From contig JAYKKI010000134.1 in NCBI GenBank assembly GCA_039881145.1, positions 2,204,001 through 2,268,000 of the forward strand: a stretch of DNA of 64,000 nucleotides, given 5' to 3'. The stretch comes from Druceiella hillmani. Lineage: Eukaryota; Arthropoda; Insecta; Lepidoptera; Hepialidae. The position numbers were made by a program, and so were the translations under genes. Positions 1-13,142 of this stretch are shown in pieces. The notes beneath the pieces were generated by a model, which was not told where the DNA came from, made no database searches, and saw only the letters and a list, made by a program, of their open reading frames with translations. Within the stretch, counting starts at the first letter, position 1. Each line of letters starts with the position of its first letter.

Positions 1-1850
1 GGTGAGGGAATAAGTGACCAGTCATTAATTCATGCAATTGAACCGAGCGTCGCGTCGGGAGAACCGGAAACCGGTGTCGGTTTTTAATTAAACGGACATC
101 GATCTTTACGCACTACGAACTCTTTATATCAGTTGAGACACAGTCTGTGGTAGGAAAGCTTACACTAATAAACTTTCGTCTACAGTGTTAGACTAATAGT
201 GTTCAAAACATGTTGTAGTTTGTATCGATGTATCATAGTGATGTAAATTTTCCCAAATAAGCGTAAATATTTTTTTTATTTACTATTAAATTTCTTAATA
301 AATTCATTATTCGAGGCTATAATATCCATTAAACAGGAAGCAATTTAACATATCATTTTTAAATAATTAGGAAAAAAAAATAAGGAACATTAAAAATAAT
401 CGGAGACCACAAATTAAATACCATGAACATGGGAAAATATGTAGGCTGCGTATTAAACTAACTCGGAATCACTTACATGCACAATGTTGTTTTGTATTTC
501 AGCACGATTATTGGTATAAAATATTCATTATAATTGAGAAATAGAAATTTCCAATATATTTTTCAATATAGAGATATGACTTATGTGAATCTCACTGTAG
601 ATCACCAGATCATATCAAATCTAGAATTTGAATTTATTGCAAATATAATAAATCTCATTAAAAATACAATACTATCAAATTTCTTAGCATAAGAAGGACA
701 GTCAAATCTGGATTACACCTTAAAAACATTCTTACCTTCCAAATACCCAAATATTTTTAGTGAGTGCACATTGGCAATACTATAAATACAAACTTTCAAA
801 ATATATTTGTGTTGTGTACATAATATAAATACATGCTAAAATAAAGATAAGTTACAAAAAATCGTAACGTTTTGTTATATTTTATGTCTACATGTTTTAT
901 TACATTATTAACTTCAGTAAATATATGATATTTTTCTTACACCGCTACGAGTATATGAATTTCTCACACCAAAATGTGCAACGAAATAGATAAGGAAAAT
1001 TAATGAGTTTTTTTCAGATTTTTAGAAAAAATCTGGAATAAATAAATTATGAAATCATACTGTAATGAATATTTAAATAACGTGATAATAGACACTGGAT
1101 GTAAATGTAATTTTATTATGTGAAATTTATTTTAACAATTATTACTTCCGTTACATTTAAACGATGTAAATAAGATCACAGACTTCATGTTAAGCCTTAA
1201 ATTTAGTATGATTCTCAGAACTAAATGATTAATATTATAAACGAGCTAATGATATACAAAATAAAGACTAAATGTTTATGTGTACTCGTAAAACTAATAT
1301 AAAGTCTACAGTAACTAATTATTTCAAGATTACAACACAAATTCTTAGCACAAATTGAATTGACCTCCACTCCCAACATTGTAACGCAACCAACTTAACG
1401 AGGAATTTATCCACCCTGTCTTAATTTAAACAAGATGTTAAGTTAAAGTAAATATCAGTCTTGAAACCGGAAATTTTGTAGACGTCATGGATAAGATATT
1501 TACCGGAAGACGTGATTACACAAAGTGATTGGAAAATTCGTTTTAACAGAATATTTATCTGCCAACGTTCTCTGAAATGCTTGTCTGTCATTTAAAAAAG
1601 GATATTGGTAATATATTCTTTTTGAACTAATCACAGTAAAAAGGTAAAAGTAGTTTATATGTCCGTGATAAATACGAAAGTTTCCTTTTCAGAAACAAAA
1701 GAGATCATTTATGGAACAAAAAGCAGAATAATATTCTTCTTATGGAAATTTCGAGAAAATTTATTGAATTCTATTTTATTTGACATATATTTGATATATA
1801 TTTTTCCACACATTTTCCACACGCACGGGTACATGGGCGTAAGCGCAAAA
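1..1850. other. AT-rich noncoding stretch
   Basis: No convincing gene is visible. The first 150 bases are richer in G+C than the rest and include a short palindrome (accggaaaccggt, 63-75). The remainder is AT-rich with stop codons in all frames. A reading frame beginning at 1659 depends on the CA/CG microsatellite that follows and is not supported. Confidence 0.6.
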
Positions 1851-1936
1851 ATACACACATACACACGAACGTACGCATGCACGCACACGCACCCGCGCAC
1901 GCACACGCACACGAATACGCACGCGCGCACACACAC
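1851..1936. repeat. CA/CG-rich microsatellite
   Basis: An impure run of alternating purine and pyrimidine made of CACA, CGCA and CGCG units. It is far richer in CpG than its surroundings. Alternating CG/CA tracts can adopt Z-DNA; that is general knowledge, not shown here. Reading frames on both strands through it give only His/Thr or Val/Cys repeats and are artefacts. Confidence 0.9.
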
Positions 1937-4062
1937 CTAGATAAATGTATATATATTTATATATCTATTTTATATTTTATTTAGTCGGTTCATTCGTCGA
2001 CATAGATTAATATAAATAAAGCGATATTATTAATATTAGCCTATCAGAAGAGTTGGTTTTGGTAAATTGCTCTCTACTAATACGTAATTAAAATTTGTTA
2101 CTTTTTATGGTCCCTAACCTTAGGGAGGGTCCTAATCTAAGGAAATATCAATCCCTTATAAGATCGCTCGTGTTATTTACCCGTATCGGTTAGATCCGAT
2201 TTTCGCAAAACCGTTGCATTTAGAAAGTGGAAATTTGGTACCGTTATGAAAAATATTGACTTGCATGTTGATCTCCTTGCATTGAAACCTTCTAAAGGAA
2301 TGAAATTTTTACAATTGTACATAAACTTGTTTCACCAATATAATCATCAAATTAGTACGCGAGTATGAACATTGCGAATATTAAAACTAAACTCAAGTGA
2401 AACTGGAGTGGAGTATTTATAAATGAATAAACAGTGCGGGAATAACTGGGCGCTGGCTTAATTTCAAGAAGGCGTATGTTCGTTAATTAATTTCATTGTT
2501 GACACGCCTAATAGCGGCGGCGCTAACCTCGCCTTTTCGCTCGGGCATACCGACATTGGGATACATACATGATCATTGCGTGTACAGTATTTGATATTTT
2601 ACATTTCCTTACGACTTTAATAGGTAGCAACCGTGAGTAATTGAATAATCATATTATAATGATTGTGACGGGAACGATGACTGTTTCGTGATTGAAACGA
2701 TATTTGTTTAAAGGAATAACGTAAAAATTTCCAAAGACATTATTTATCAGCTTTGGTTTTTCAAATAAGAAATCTACAGTATTAATCATAACACTTACTG
2801 AAGAATTAGTGTCACTTCCATTGTGTATCCTTGCCAATTACAATTGTTCCTTAACTAGAAAATAAAATTTGAAATTCATTAGTCATAAGCTAAGGTACTA
2901 ATGCCATCGCAGCATAACTTTTTCAATCTTTTGATTCCATACTCAAAAATAAGTTAAAGAATTATAAAGACAGAAAGACGGAGAAAACAGAAAAACATCC
3001 TAAGAAATTATGAAAAAGATGTTGGTTCCTGTAATGGAAACCCCATTTTTTATTTAGATATATCCAAAGCCTAAAGCCTCCGACGTTTTTGACTCTTTCC
3101 AACAAGAAGTGAATAATTGTAATAGGCGTTTCGATGTCCAAAAATTAATGGTTTTGAATATGATAACAAAATAGTAATTATGTCTCAAAAACGACCATAT
3201 CTACGAATCGTGAGTTTGAATTTAAATACTTGGCGTTCTTAAAAGTTAACGACAGATAGAGCAATTAAGAAGTGTTCAAAAAGTAACGACCAACTAAAAA
3301 GTTTGGACATAGTAAAAGTAATAAAACGAAAATATTTGCACCAATGTAAATTAAGATGTAGAGATGAATGAAATAATATGTAACCCGAATCCATAGACTT
3401 TGTATAAATTATATTTTTTTTTGTTGTATAACATTTTGTTATTTTGGAATTTATTCATTTCTGTTAGAATCTCATTTATTTAATTTCTGTTAGAGCTAAG
3501 TATTTAGCGTTATAAAGTAAATTTAATTTCCGTTGTAGGTATATTCCATGTATTTATTTTTGAAATATGCTTAAACATTCAGTCTTTCTGTGCAGTATAT
3601 TTACAATCACCATAATATATATTTTTAATAAAAAACTCTAAGTTAAAATTAGACTTAATAATATCCCAATATTACTAATTCATAGGATGTAAATAATTTT
3701 ACTCTTTAAACTAAATCATTATAAATTTTAATTTCTTAGACGCAAAAATGCATTTTAAATAGAAGTTTGCACGAGAATTGCGGTAAAAATTCTATATTTA
3801 TACACATTTTCAGACTCGGATAAATTACTTAAAAATATAGATTGTAGTTCAGATTATAATGCAATTCCCTTTATAAATATACTCGTTTCAGTAACAGACT
3901 CACTACATCTAGTGTCGTCTTGTTTCGAGAACAGATTTGAAATATAACTTATTCGTACATTCTGAATATTACTATTGACTAATTGAAGATCAACTATTAC
4001 TAGAAAAAAAATATTTGAATATATTTGACGTTAATTTTGTAGAAATTAATTATTTACAATTA
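1937..4062. other. AT-rich noncoding stretch with one G+C-richer patch
   Basis: No gene is recognised. At 2434-2560 the G+C content rises sharply and the text looks non-random, with homeodomain-like TTAATTAATT next to ATTGTT and GC-rich words. This could be a conserved regulatory element or an unrecognised repeat. A short palindrome (ccctaaccttaggg) lies near 2112-2125. The rest is AT-rich with frequent stops. Confidence 0.5.
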
Positions 4063-4245
4063 AATGAAACTACGTGGTGTGGTATTATTTCTACTTTCTT
4101 TAAGTTCTTTACCACGACCTGGGTTTCGATGTATTGCAACATCTTCAGGTGGACTATTAACAAAGATTGCTAATAGCAACAAAACCTAGGTCGTGGTAAA
4201 GAACTTAAAGAAAGTAGAAATAATACTACACCACGTAGTTTCATT
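4063..4245. repeat. Foldback repeat with 64-bp arms, possibly two retroelement 3' ends
   Basis: The left arm (4063-4126) and right arm (4182-4245) are reverse complements over about 64 bp with two mismatches seen. They flank a 55-base spacer. Read on the minus strand, the spacer and left arm contain CCTGAAGATG, a small stem (gatgt/acatc) and GAAACC. This text resembles structured 3' regions of Penelope-like or other non-LTR elements. Head-to-head joining of two copies, or a foldback transposon, would both explain the layout. The family assignment is a guess; the inverted repeat is certain. Confidence 0.75.
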
Positions 4246-4670
4246 ATATTAAAAGGAAATATAAGGTTTCCGCCCTTATAAGATCCCTTACGTGACCGTC
4301 CGTCCTTCCATCACAGCAGGTTTTCTCCAAAACACAAAAAATAATTAGTTTACGTGAAAACTTGAAAATTGGCACAGTAATAAAATAAATTAACTCACAC
4401 ATATTTCAGTAACTAAAACAAATTTTCTATTATTGTGTGAAAGGTATTATCTGGAATATTGTTTGAAAGAGCTAGTTATAAGGGTCTTATAACTGTTTTT
4501 TTTTAATTTAAGACTTAATGTCTGCAGGCATATATTAAAATATATAAAAAATATGAGTTCGAACATATTCAACCTTAAATTATGAGAAATGTACGAATTT
4601 TTAAAAGCGCATGTAAAAGTTGAAGGAAGTTGAATTTTTTAAATATGAACGATATTTTATGTTTATTACT
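4246..4670. other. Noncoding; repeat-like patch
   Basis: The first part (about 4256-4345) contains CCTTATAAGATC followed by GTCCGTCC and CATCACAGCAGG. The word CCTTATAAGATC also occurs near 2153, so this may be a fragment of a dispersed repeat. No coding content is visible. Confidence 0.3.
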
Positions 4671-4730
4671 GTCTGACAAACACGCAATATATTTTCGTTA
4701 GTCTGACAAACAGGTAATATATTTTCGTTT
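4671..4730. repeat. 30-bp tandem duplication
   Basis: Two adjacent 30-base units, 4671-4700 and 4701-4730, each starting gtctgacaaaca and ending in attttcgtt. They differ at a few positions. This is a local slippage-type duplication. Confidence 0.9.
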
Positions 4731-6960
4731 TTTCACATCAACAGCAATTTTCTAAGAAACCGTGAGAAGCAGACATTTTAGTTTTGAGATAAGAATACAT
4801 CTTATTAACCACTTGTTAACTGTTTCACAGTATTCATAAAACAATTTTAAAGATAGTAAATATATTTCAATTGTTTGTTTCGAGAGATATAAAATTTTTC
4901 TAATTTTGAACTGCATTTTATTTCGGAACTTTAAAGTGCATATTTAAAATGTGTTCTAGAAACTATTTGAAAATAAAGCATTCTTCTCACTTATTTCTGA
5001 AGCCACTAATACAAAATTCATGAAAAACAAGATTCGATAAAATCTAATTGGACGATTACAGCGATTATCCTAGATCTATCAATTTTGAAATATGTACCCT
5101 GCCCTTATGACTGTGAAAGTTATGGTAGACAATATATGAATGAGTCGTGAGAAAAGAATACTTGTAAGTAATTTGATGGAGCTTTAAATATTTACTTGTC
5201 TATGCGAGTACTATTTGCGATTGACATGTTCGTTTCTACGTTAGTTACATTTAAATTTACATATTTTAGTCGAATTAATAATTAGATTAATATTGTGTTA
5301 CATTATTTATTTCATATTTTATAAATCAATCAAGCCATTTTAAAAACTCTACAATAACATTTATTAATATTTCCACGTAATAACTTAAATTGATAAGACC
5401 GATAAATACGTTTCTGGAGCTATTATTGATGGATATGTATTGCCATAACATTAAAATACGAAGGGATTCGAAAAGCCAAATAAAACACCGAAATTAATAT
5501 GATAAAAATAAGAAGTTAAATAAGAAGTTTTTTTTGTTTTTTTGTTAATTTTCTGTTCTTCTACGCCTCAAGTATACCTGCGTAATAAAAAAGAACGTAT
5601 TTTAGAAAAACATATTTATCCTGAAACGTATTTTTCTAGCAATTAAAAATAACACCCCCTTATAGAGAAGAGCGGGAATATAAGATCGTAACAGCATATC
5701 ACGCAATATATAAATCTACTCCTAGTTACTGCGGCCGAGGTTTTATTTATTTTCATGCAATTTTTTCTCATAACCAATTTTTATTAATTTTCACCACTAT
5801 TTTTATTCCCCTTTGCCTGCGAGCAACACCACAAGTCAAAGCTAGTTGGAAATATTTGAAACCATATTATATATATGACTGATCTAAAAGTACAAATTCA
5901 GTATCGATAATTTAAAAACTCACTAATCAAGGTATATTTTAGTAAATTATAACTATTTATCTGAAAGAAAACATAAAAAAATATAAAAAAAACATTTGTG
6001 CGATACTAAAAAACTTTTCTCTCATTCTTCTTGAGTAATCATCATTATTAATTTTCTAATTATGTAAATTTACTTTGAAACGTAATTTTGAAAACATAAA
6101 GATGTGCAGTAATATGTTTGCCATTATTTTCCTTTAATTTTCTTCGTCTGCTTATATTTTTCTCATAAAATTCCACCGACAAGAAGTAAATAGCGATTAA
6201 AGAGGATTGTATTTAAAATTGTATACCATCATTTACATTATCCCCAGTTTTATTAAAAATAATTTGCGTGTTCTCGACTATTTCTATAATTTTATAAGAA
6301 ACGCCTATTTAAATTGATTAATTTTATTTGAAACGCCTTTTATGCTCCGCATAAATATAAAGTCGCAATATAGTAACCGCGGCTCCGTAGTAATTAAATT
6401 CAAAATTATCTTAAATTTATTGTAAACATAATTTAAGTAACTCTCAAGAAATTGTTGACCAAATAGATTCAACCGCAATAAACGAATTCTTGGTTTAGCG
6501 TAAAATTATATTTCTGGTATGAATTTATTAGTGACATTTACATACAATTGTAGACTCTGTAACTTTTAAATAAAAATACAGCATATATATCCAAGCAAGT
6601 TTTATAGCTTTTTATCGTAATTTTAATAAAATACGTATCGGGTGGTTGAAAAGTGACCGTATTATGAAACATAACCCCGTACCATGTATCTCTTGCTAGC
6701 AGCATTAATATCTCATTTTTTTCTTTCTTCGTACTTAAAAATTATAACAAAATTATAAAATATAAACTACTTTTAGTCACATACGTTTGTCTCTTTCCAT
6801 ATTCATGAAACTGACACCAACGAAAAAGTCAAATTACAAAAGTAAATTTTATTTCAACGGAAAGTTTTGTTAGTTAACTCGGACTTTCGAAATATTTATG
6901 GACTTCAAAATTTATTTGTTTGATACTTAACATTTTGGTGTTAAATGTGTAATTAGCAAT
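4731..6960. other. AT-rich noncoding stretch
   Basis: No gene, RNA gene or recognisable mobile element is seen. Frames are densely closed on both strands. Homopolymer A/T runs are common. Confidence 0.6.
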
Positions 6961-6961
6961 T

Positions 6962-7010
6962 ACAACAAACAGCCTTTTTATGGCCATTCCATAAAAAGGC
7001 TGTTTGTTGT
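6962..7010. repeat. Perfect hairpin, 22-bp arms, 5-base loop
   Basis: The left arm 6962-6983 starts acaacaaacagcc and the right arm 6989-7010 is its exact reverse complement. The loop is ccatt. No terminator context or coding sequence adjoins it. It is one of several near-perfect short-loop hairpins in the window. Confidence 0.95.
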
Positions 7011-7020
7011 GGAATATTTA

Positions 7021-7090
7021 TGTCCATTTTGTGTTGCATTTGATTCACATACCGTATTAAAATATAGTCCATTTTGTGTTTCATTTGATT
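7021..7090. repeat. 25-bp direct repeat pair
   Basis: Two copies of gtccattttgtgttKcatttgatt, at 7021-7045 and 7066-7090, differ at about two positions. They lie immediately after the hairpin at 6962-7010, so the two structures may have arisen in one local rearrangement. Confidence 0.85.
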
Positions 7091-10000
7091 AATTTAAAAC
7101 CGAATGAAAATGAGAATAACAATCGTTTACTTGAATTATAACGGTAATGTGTTACGAAGTAACACAATAAAAACGTAATTACGTTAGTCTTTATTAATAT
7201 GATATAAACAAAATGTAATTTTATAAGGCTACGCTTATAAATGATAATGAAGACTTTGTGAATTACTTTTATTTATTTAAATAAATTAACCGCATAAACT
7301 AACTCTTTAAATTAATCATGAGACTTTTGATTTTGCTTTAAATTTAAATACAGTTTTTCTAAACTTATTTATACGCTTCACATTGTATCGATGTTATTTA
7401 AAGACATTGCACAGAACTATTAAAAAATTCAAGTACATGGTGGCCCATTTACAACGGTCCAAACATTTTTTTAGCTATAGAATATTATAATAAGCCGTTT
7501 AAAAAAACATTGATTCCGCGGAAACCAATACCAATTATTTTTTTGTACTTTTTTGAAAAATCTTTAATTTAGTCACGTAAATCACTTATCTTCGAAAACG
7601 ATTGCACTATATTACATAGAATTGAGTATGAGAGTATATTAGTCATAAAGCAATCGTGCGATGAGCGTTTTTGTGTTTATTCTTAGCTTCTGCCATTGTT
7701 TGAAAGGATATGTTGATTTTATTCGATTTTCAAAAGAAAAACCTACATTAATCAAAATTTACTGTAATAAAATTTATAAAATTAGAAATTTGCTTATAAT
7801 CTTAAAAACTACCTTAGAATATTGTAATAATTCAGATGTATTAGTGCCACAGATTAGTGCCACATCTTCAGTAATTAACGCAATATGAAATTTCTAAGTC
7901 ATTAAATGCGAAATTTCTGCCATAATTTGTCAAGGAAGCATATAAATCAAAATTTATTGTATTCTACGGTATTATAGAAATCAATTTACATAAATTTAAA
8001 TATCTCTATAATAATTAAGCAAATGAAAACCGTTGAATGGAGACAAAATTTATTTACAGAAAACAAATTAAATTTATATTTTTATAACTGAAATATTTAC
8101 ATCGAGTATTTAAATCTGTAAAACCACTATTGTAATAAAAATAAATTTATAAACAGAGTTGTGATTTGAAATTAAGGTTAATAAATAATTGAAAAATACG
8201 AATGAGAAATTTCCTATAATAGAAATTTAAAATTAGTTTTCATTATTATTGAAAATTCCCATATTTGAAAAACAGTAAAGCTGGAAATACGATGACATAC
8301 ATTTTGTTCTACTTATCTCATTATTGGTGTCTATTCTATTATTTGCAGATAAATATGAAAATGTACAAATATATGTTAAGCTTGTTATTGAGCTTCGGAC
8401 GAATCCCCATGGTGCTCTTTTCTTGCCCATATTTAATTCCTATTCTATTTTGTGAAAAAGGATTTGGTTATCCTAATATTTTGCCACGAGTTTAAACAAC
8501 CGTGAAAATTATATTGCAGCGTCGGTTATACCAGATTTTATTTTTATTGGGGATTAATTTTAATTAAATATAGAAAATATTTTCCTTGTCGCGACTTCAA
8601 ACTGTAATAATGATATTTACGTCGACGTTGGTTATAAGGATTTTTTTATAGCGAGAGAAACATTTTAAGAAAATAGGAAAAATGTTTTCCTGATACGAAT
8701 GAAATTGAAATTGACCCCCTTTCGAATACTTTTACTAATGTTTTCAAATTCAATACCAATTTTGTTATTACTTTCATGAAATCGTTTATGATGAAAAGAG
8801 CTCGGCACTGTTCCTTTGACACTAATATGAATTTAAAAATGATAATAGTTTTTAATTAATTTAAGTATTTGTTGAAATAAAATAAGAATATTCAATTCGT
8901 TCTGTATCAATTTTTTTACTTTTTAATTATTTTGGTGATCTTAGATTCATTGAACTTATGTTTAAATTTTTCTGTGAAATGGCGTTGTAGAAGTTTTCAT
9001 CGATCATAATAATGATTAAATACCGACTGAAAAAACATTAAAAACAAATAGACTAGCATGAGAAACTGATCTAAGTTTACTGTTTGATTATAGTTATTCG
9101 TAGACAGCTTTGAAAGGCAGTATTTAAAGAATTTATTTCCTTGCATGCCTTATATTTGCAGAGAATAATATTGAGGAGACCACGGAGTTTTAATGTATTT
9201 GATACAATTCCAATTCAACTCTATGTCAACTACAATAATTTGGAAAGTATTTGCGGGGAGATATTCTTTTCATATTGTCCTCTAACTACTGGAATTGTCC
9301 AATTCTAGGACAGATGATGGAAAATGGAAGATTACTTTCCATCATTTTCACTCAAGATCAATAGTGAAAAGACCAAGCAATACATTAACCAACACAATAT
9401 CGTATTTTCCATTACACTTTCTATGACTATTGATTACAAGACTAGAAATATAAACACATTCTTATCATTCTTAATATACCCATTTTGAGTTTTACTTCGA
9501 CTTTGAACCGCGACACCAAATATAGTATAGTGGTTGTAAAGATTGAATCGTTGTCCCTCAATGTAAAATTAATATTTACAAGAAAATATGTTCCCGACTT
9601 GAGTACGATATGAAATCACAACGATACTGCATAGTAACATTGGTTAAAACTATAAAAATATAAAATATAATTTAGAAACGTATATTTCATATTTTAACTT
9701 GCGTTTATTCAACATAACATTTGTATTAAACCCCTCTAACAATCTTATATCCATTTTAAAGCAACTTTGTTTAAGGTAATTGCTCAAAGCTAAAACTCAT
9801 AATTGTGTAAGTCGTTGGTGCACCGTACTCTCCTTATAAAAATTAGGTCGGTATTTAAATCTATTGTTTTCAATCGCAATGAGAAATATCAATTAAAGTA
9901 TTGTTTGCTTTTCGTTAGGGTTAGAGCAGTTAATGACAATACAGAATTAATTATTTTATAAGAAACAAATATTGCAGATAAGGAAAAATTATGAGTGTTA

Positions 10001-13000
10001 AGGTAAAATATTTGAAATTAATCATTTTAATACGCTTTCAAACATATAAGGTATTTAAAGTACAATAATGTTTAACATTATTGTACCAAATTACTAAAAT
10101 AATTTCATTCGTTTTTACTTTAAATTTACATAGGACACTTCTCATGATGTTTTACGGAGACATGTGTACAAAATATTTCAAAATATACAAACAAATTATA
10201 CAAATAATCCCTGCCACTTCCAACGAAAAAGTGGCAGAACAAAATATGAAGTGAAACGTTATTGTATTTTGTTCTAGACCAAATATTCTATCCAGATTGT
10301 TGTGCACCAAGCCGAGCTTTAAATTTAAAATTTCTTCTAGAAGAAGATCGGAATAGAAAAATATTTTCTTGAAGAAGATTCACCCTGATTTTGTAAACAA
10401 AAAAAAATATTTAGTTTCATTTTATCACACATATAATAAAGTTATATATAATCTTTTTAAATTTACTTTTTCTTTTATTGAAAGAAAAACCTGAACACAA
10501 TTTCCTCTCAGATATACTAATATCAAAATAAGTAGTAACTGAAATTATTTTTCCAATACTGGAAATTAATATCTCAGTGTTTAATTTATTTTTACTAATT
10601 AGATATTAGGATAAGACCTGCTTCAAAAAAGAAAAGACGGAGTTTATGTTCAATTGGTCTTTAGTTATAAACATTTTCATAAATTATGAATATAGTAAAT
10701 AATAAGCCGTGAGTCTTATATAACAATTTTTTGCTGTAATATAAATTTACCTATCTTTGTGTTATTGTGAATTCGGCCAGAATAATTGAATAAAATTCAT
10801 ACTATACATATTATAAAATATTTTGTGATCACTATACCGTTTAATGTTTTGATTTTTTTAAATAACTATATTGTTTAAGGTTTATTTCAATTTAACTTTA
10901 TTAGTTCCGTCTCATTAATTTTAAGTCTCAATTATATACCAAATTTTCTTTTTCTTCAAGAAAATTAAAAATTTTAGTCAAATTTAATTTTAATTACATT
11001 TCTTGTAATTGAAATTACTCATCAATATTAATTTCTGCTATATTTCGTAACTGAAAATTATTCTCCTAACGATAATTAAATGGTTGTATAACCGTTCATT
11101 GACTTCCGATTCTTGTAAAATAGTGAAAAGGAAATTGGTTTCTTTTTTAATTCATCGTCTTGATATTCAGAACAGAGTAATATTTCAATGCTGGATGAGA
11201 CGGGTTTCATCTTTTGAGATGGTTACATCAAACATTTAATTGAAAAGTCGTATTTAATTAAAGGCGACAATAAAAATATATACTAAATTATTTTACTAAT
11301 GGAATAGTTACATGCGGGAACGTATTGTTCAAGAATTACATTTTATTACTGATATCTATAAAACAGTAATTTTATGATACTAATATATTACGCAGGTTTG
11401 CTTTTATCGATTTACTGTTTGACTGATAACTTGAGCTTTTCAATTGAAACGATAAAATAATTCGGTTTAATTATTATTTCATGACTGTTGTTTAAAAAAA
11501 AAAACACTTATAAGACGATATGTGCGATCAATTTGATTTCAAAGAAATTAAAAGGACGGAAAAAATCCAAACGGAAAAAGGAAAAGAAAGAAAATTAGAC
11601 ACTTTTAAGAGGAGTTAAAATTTATCCCGAGTTTTAGCAAAAATACATTAATTCGTACAGTAATTGTATCTTGATACGTAATTATATTATTGCAGGTAAC
11701 TAGAATCAATAAGACGAATTGAATACACGCGCATTAGGACGTAATACGCTAACAATACAAGGAAACGCTCGTTTGGCAAAAAGTGTGTAACTGGAGTCAA
11801 AGTATCCAAACCATGAAATTAAAAGTACATGTTTTTCATATAAGTGATGGTACAATAAGAACCCTTTCTACTGTTGCATAACAGTTCAATAGTAATAAAG
11901 AAGTTTCACGTTCAAGTCTCTAAGCCGTTTCCAATCTATTTGCTTGAATTTTTTTTATGAATCATGACTTAATAACTTTGTTTTATGATTTTTAAAGTGC
12001 TTTGACACATTTACAGAGAAATTAAATGTAAAAGACAATGCTTATATAAAAATGTATGTATAATTTAGAAAAAAAGAAATATTCTACTTAAAATGTATGA
12101 TTCATTTGAATTCAAGCTTGAACAGACTGTAACTTCATTGATATAGCTAGTTCATATATAATTTTCATTGCAATCTACAAAAATACAATTGCACTCAAAT
12201 GAAAATGTCTTATCTAATAACTACAATTTCATAGGGGTATTGGTAGCGTATAACGTGAATATATTGTCCGCCAAGAAAATATTTTCTACTAGCCCCTTCA
12301 TCGGCCAACTCGATCGCAGCCGCTGCTTCTTGTCGTTTTTCTTATTATTTCAATACCATATAATCTCTTCACACGTAGTTTTATGTGGTGATAGTTTAGA
12401 TTAGTGGTAAAATTTTCTTTCCAACCGTACACGATTTCTTTATTTATTTTGACAAAGATTTTCCGTTATTTCGTTAACTTTCATTTATTATCAACTTCAA
12501 ACCCATGTAACTTTACTTCATAGCTTCTCCAAACCAGAAGTTATATAGCGCCGAAATTTTCAGGTGAAGGTAGATGAAGCAAAATTAGCGGTGAGTCTTC
12601 TTTTGCCGCGTGTAAAATGTCACGATTTTTATTCAGCATAACAGATTACTCGATCCTTTGGCTATCAAGCGGTTTAATTTTATTTTGGATATCGATGACT
12701 GGTCCGAAGCTGCAATGATAAATTTTATTCTTCTTTGCTATTGTTTTTATTTTATTATAATTCTCGATTTCATTATAGTTTTTATTATTTAAATATTCAT
12801 GATAATCGAAATATACATTTACATTAAAATTAACATTAAGGAATAATCCGAAAGATGTCGAACTTGTGTCTAAACCTACAAAACTAGTTTTCATTTCTGT
12901 CACCATTAAACGGAACGTAAGTGAACAGCGAAGAACTATGACGCAATGACGAGCCGCCACTCTCATTTTGTTCAAATAGGATCGGTCGATAAGATAAGTA

Positions 13001-13096
13001 AACTTTGTGTGCTCTTATAACATACTGAAGTGGTAATTAAAAGGTTATTGATTGGTTTGGATTTGGATCGGTTTCGTTAGTTTGTGTGTAGTCGAA
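7091..13096. other. AT-rich noncoding stretch
   Basis: No supported gene. Short open frames at 7661-7888, 8233-8495 and 12168-12404 have composition expected of AT-rich chance openings. A G+C-richer patch at about 12230-12330 reads openly for about 40 codons on the minus strand, but I do not recognise it. A strong donor-like GGTGAGT occurs near 12590 without a supported exon. Weak hairpins occur at 9314-9345 and near 10207-10235. Confidence 0.5.
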
Positions 13097-13142
13097 CCTC
13101 ACCATCGAAAAGTTTTGTACACAAAATTTTTCGATGGTGAGG
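13097..13142. repeat. 46-bp near-perfect palindrome
   Basis: Arms of 23 bp (cctcaccatcgaaaa... and its reverse complement) meet at the centre with no loop. One mismatch pair is seen. The flanks (tcgaa on the left, ttcga on the right) also mirror each other imperfectly. Such a zero-loop palindrome can extrude as a cruciform and is usually unstable in cloning. Confidence 0.9.

Noticed and set aside
1..12. GTGAGG at the window start as a splice donor
   Set aside because: A single donor-like word at a cut edge, with no exon visible, is not evidence.
1659..1940. Opposite-strand open frames of 93 and 75 codons
   Set aside because: Both are created by the CA/CG microsatellite, giving His/Thr and Val/Cys repeats with no protein pattern.
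4671..4730. CRISPR-like repeat-spacer layout
   Set aside because: Only two adjacent units and no spacers; a simple tandem duplication in a eukaryote.
12646..12975. 109-residue minus-strand frame
   Set aside because: Long Asn/Lys/Ile-rich middle encoded by A/T-only sequence; no recognisable family. Kept out for lack of support, though its first 35 residues are more balanced.
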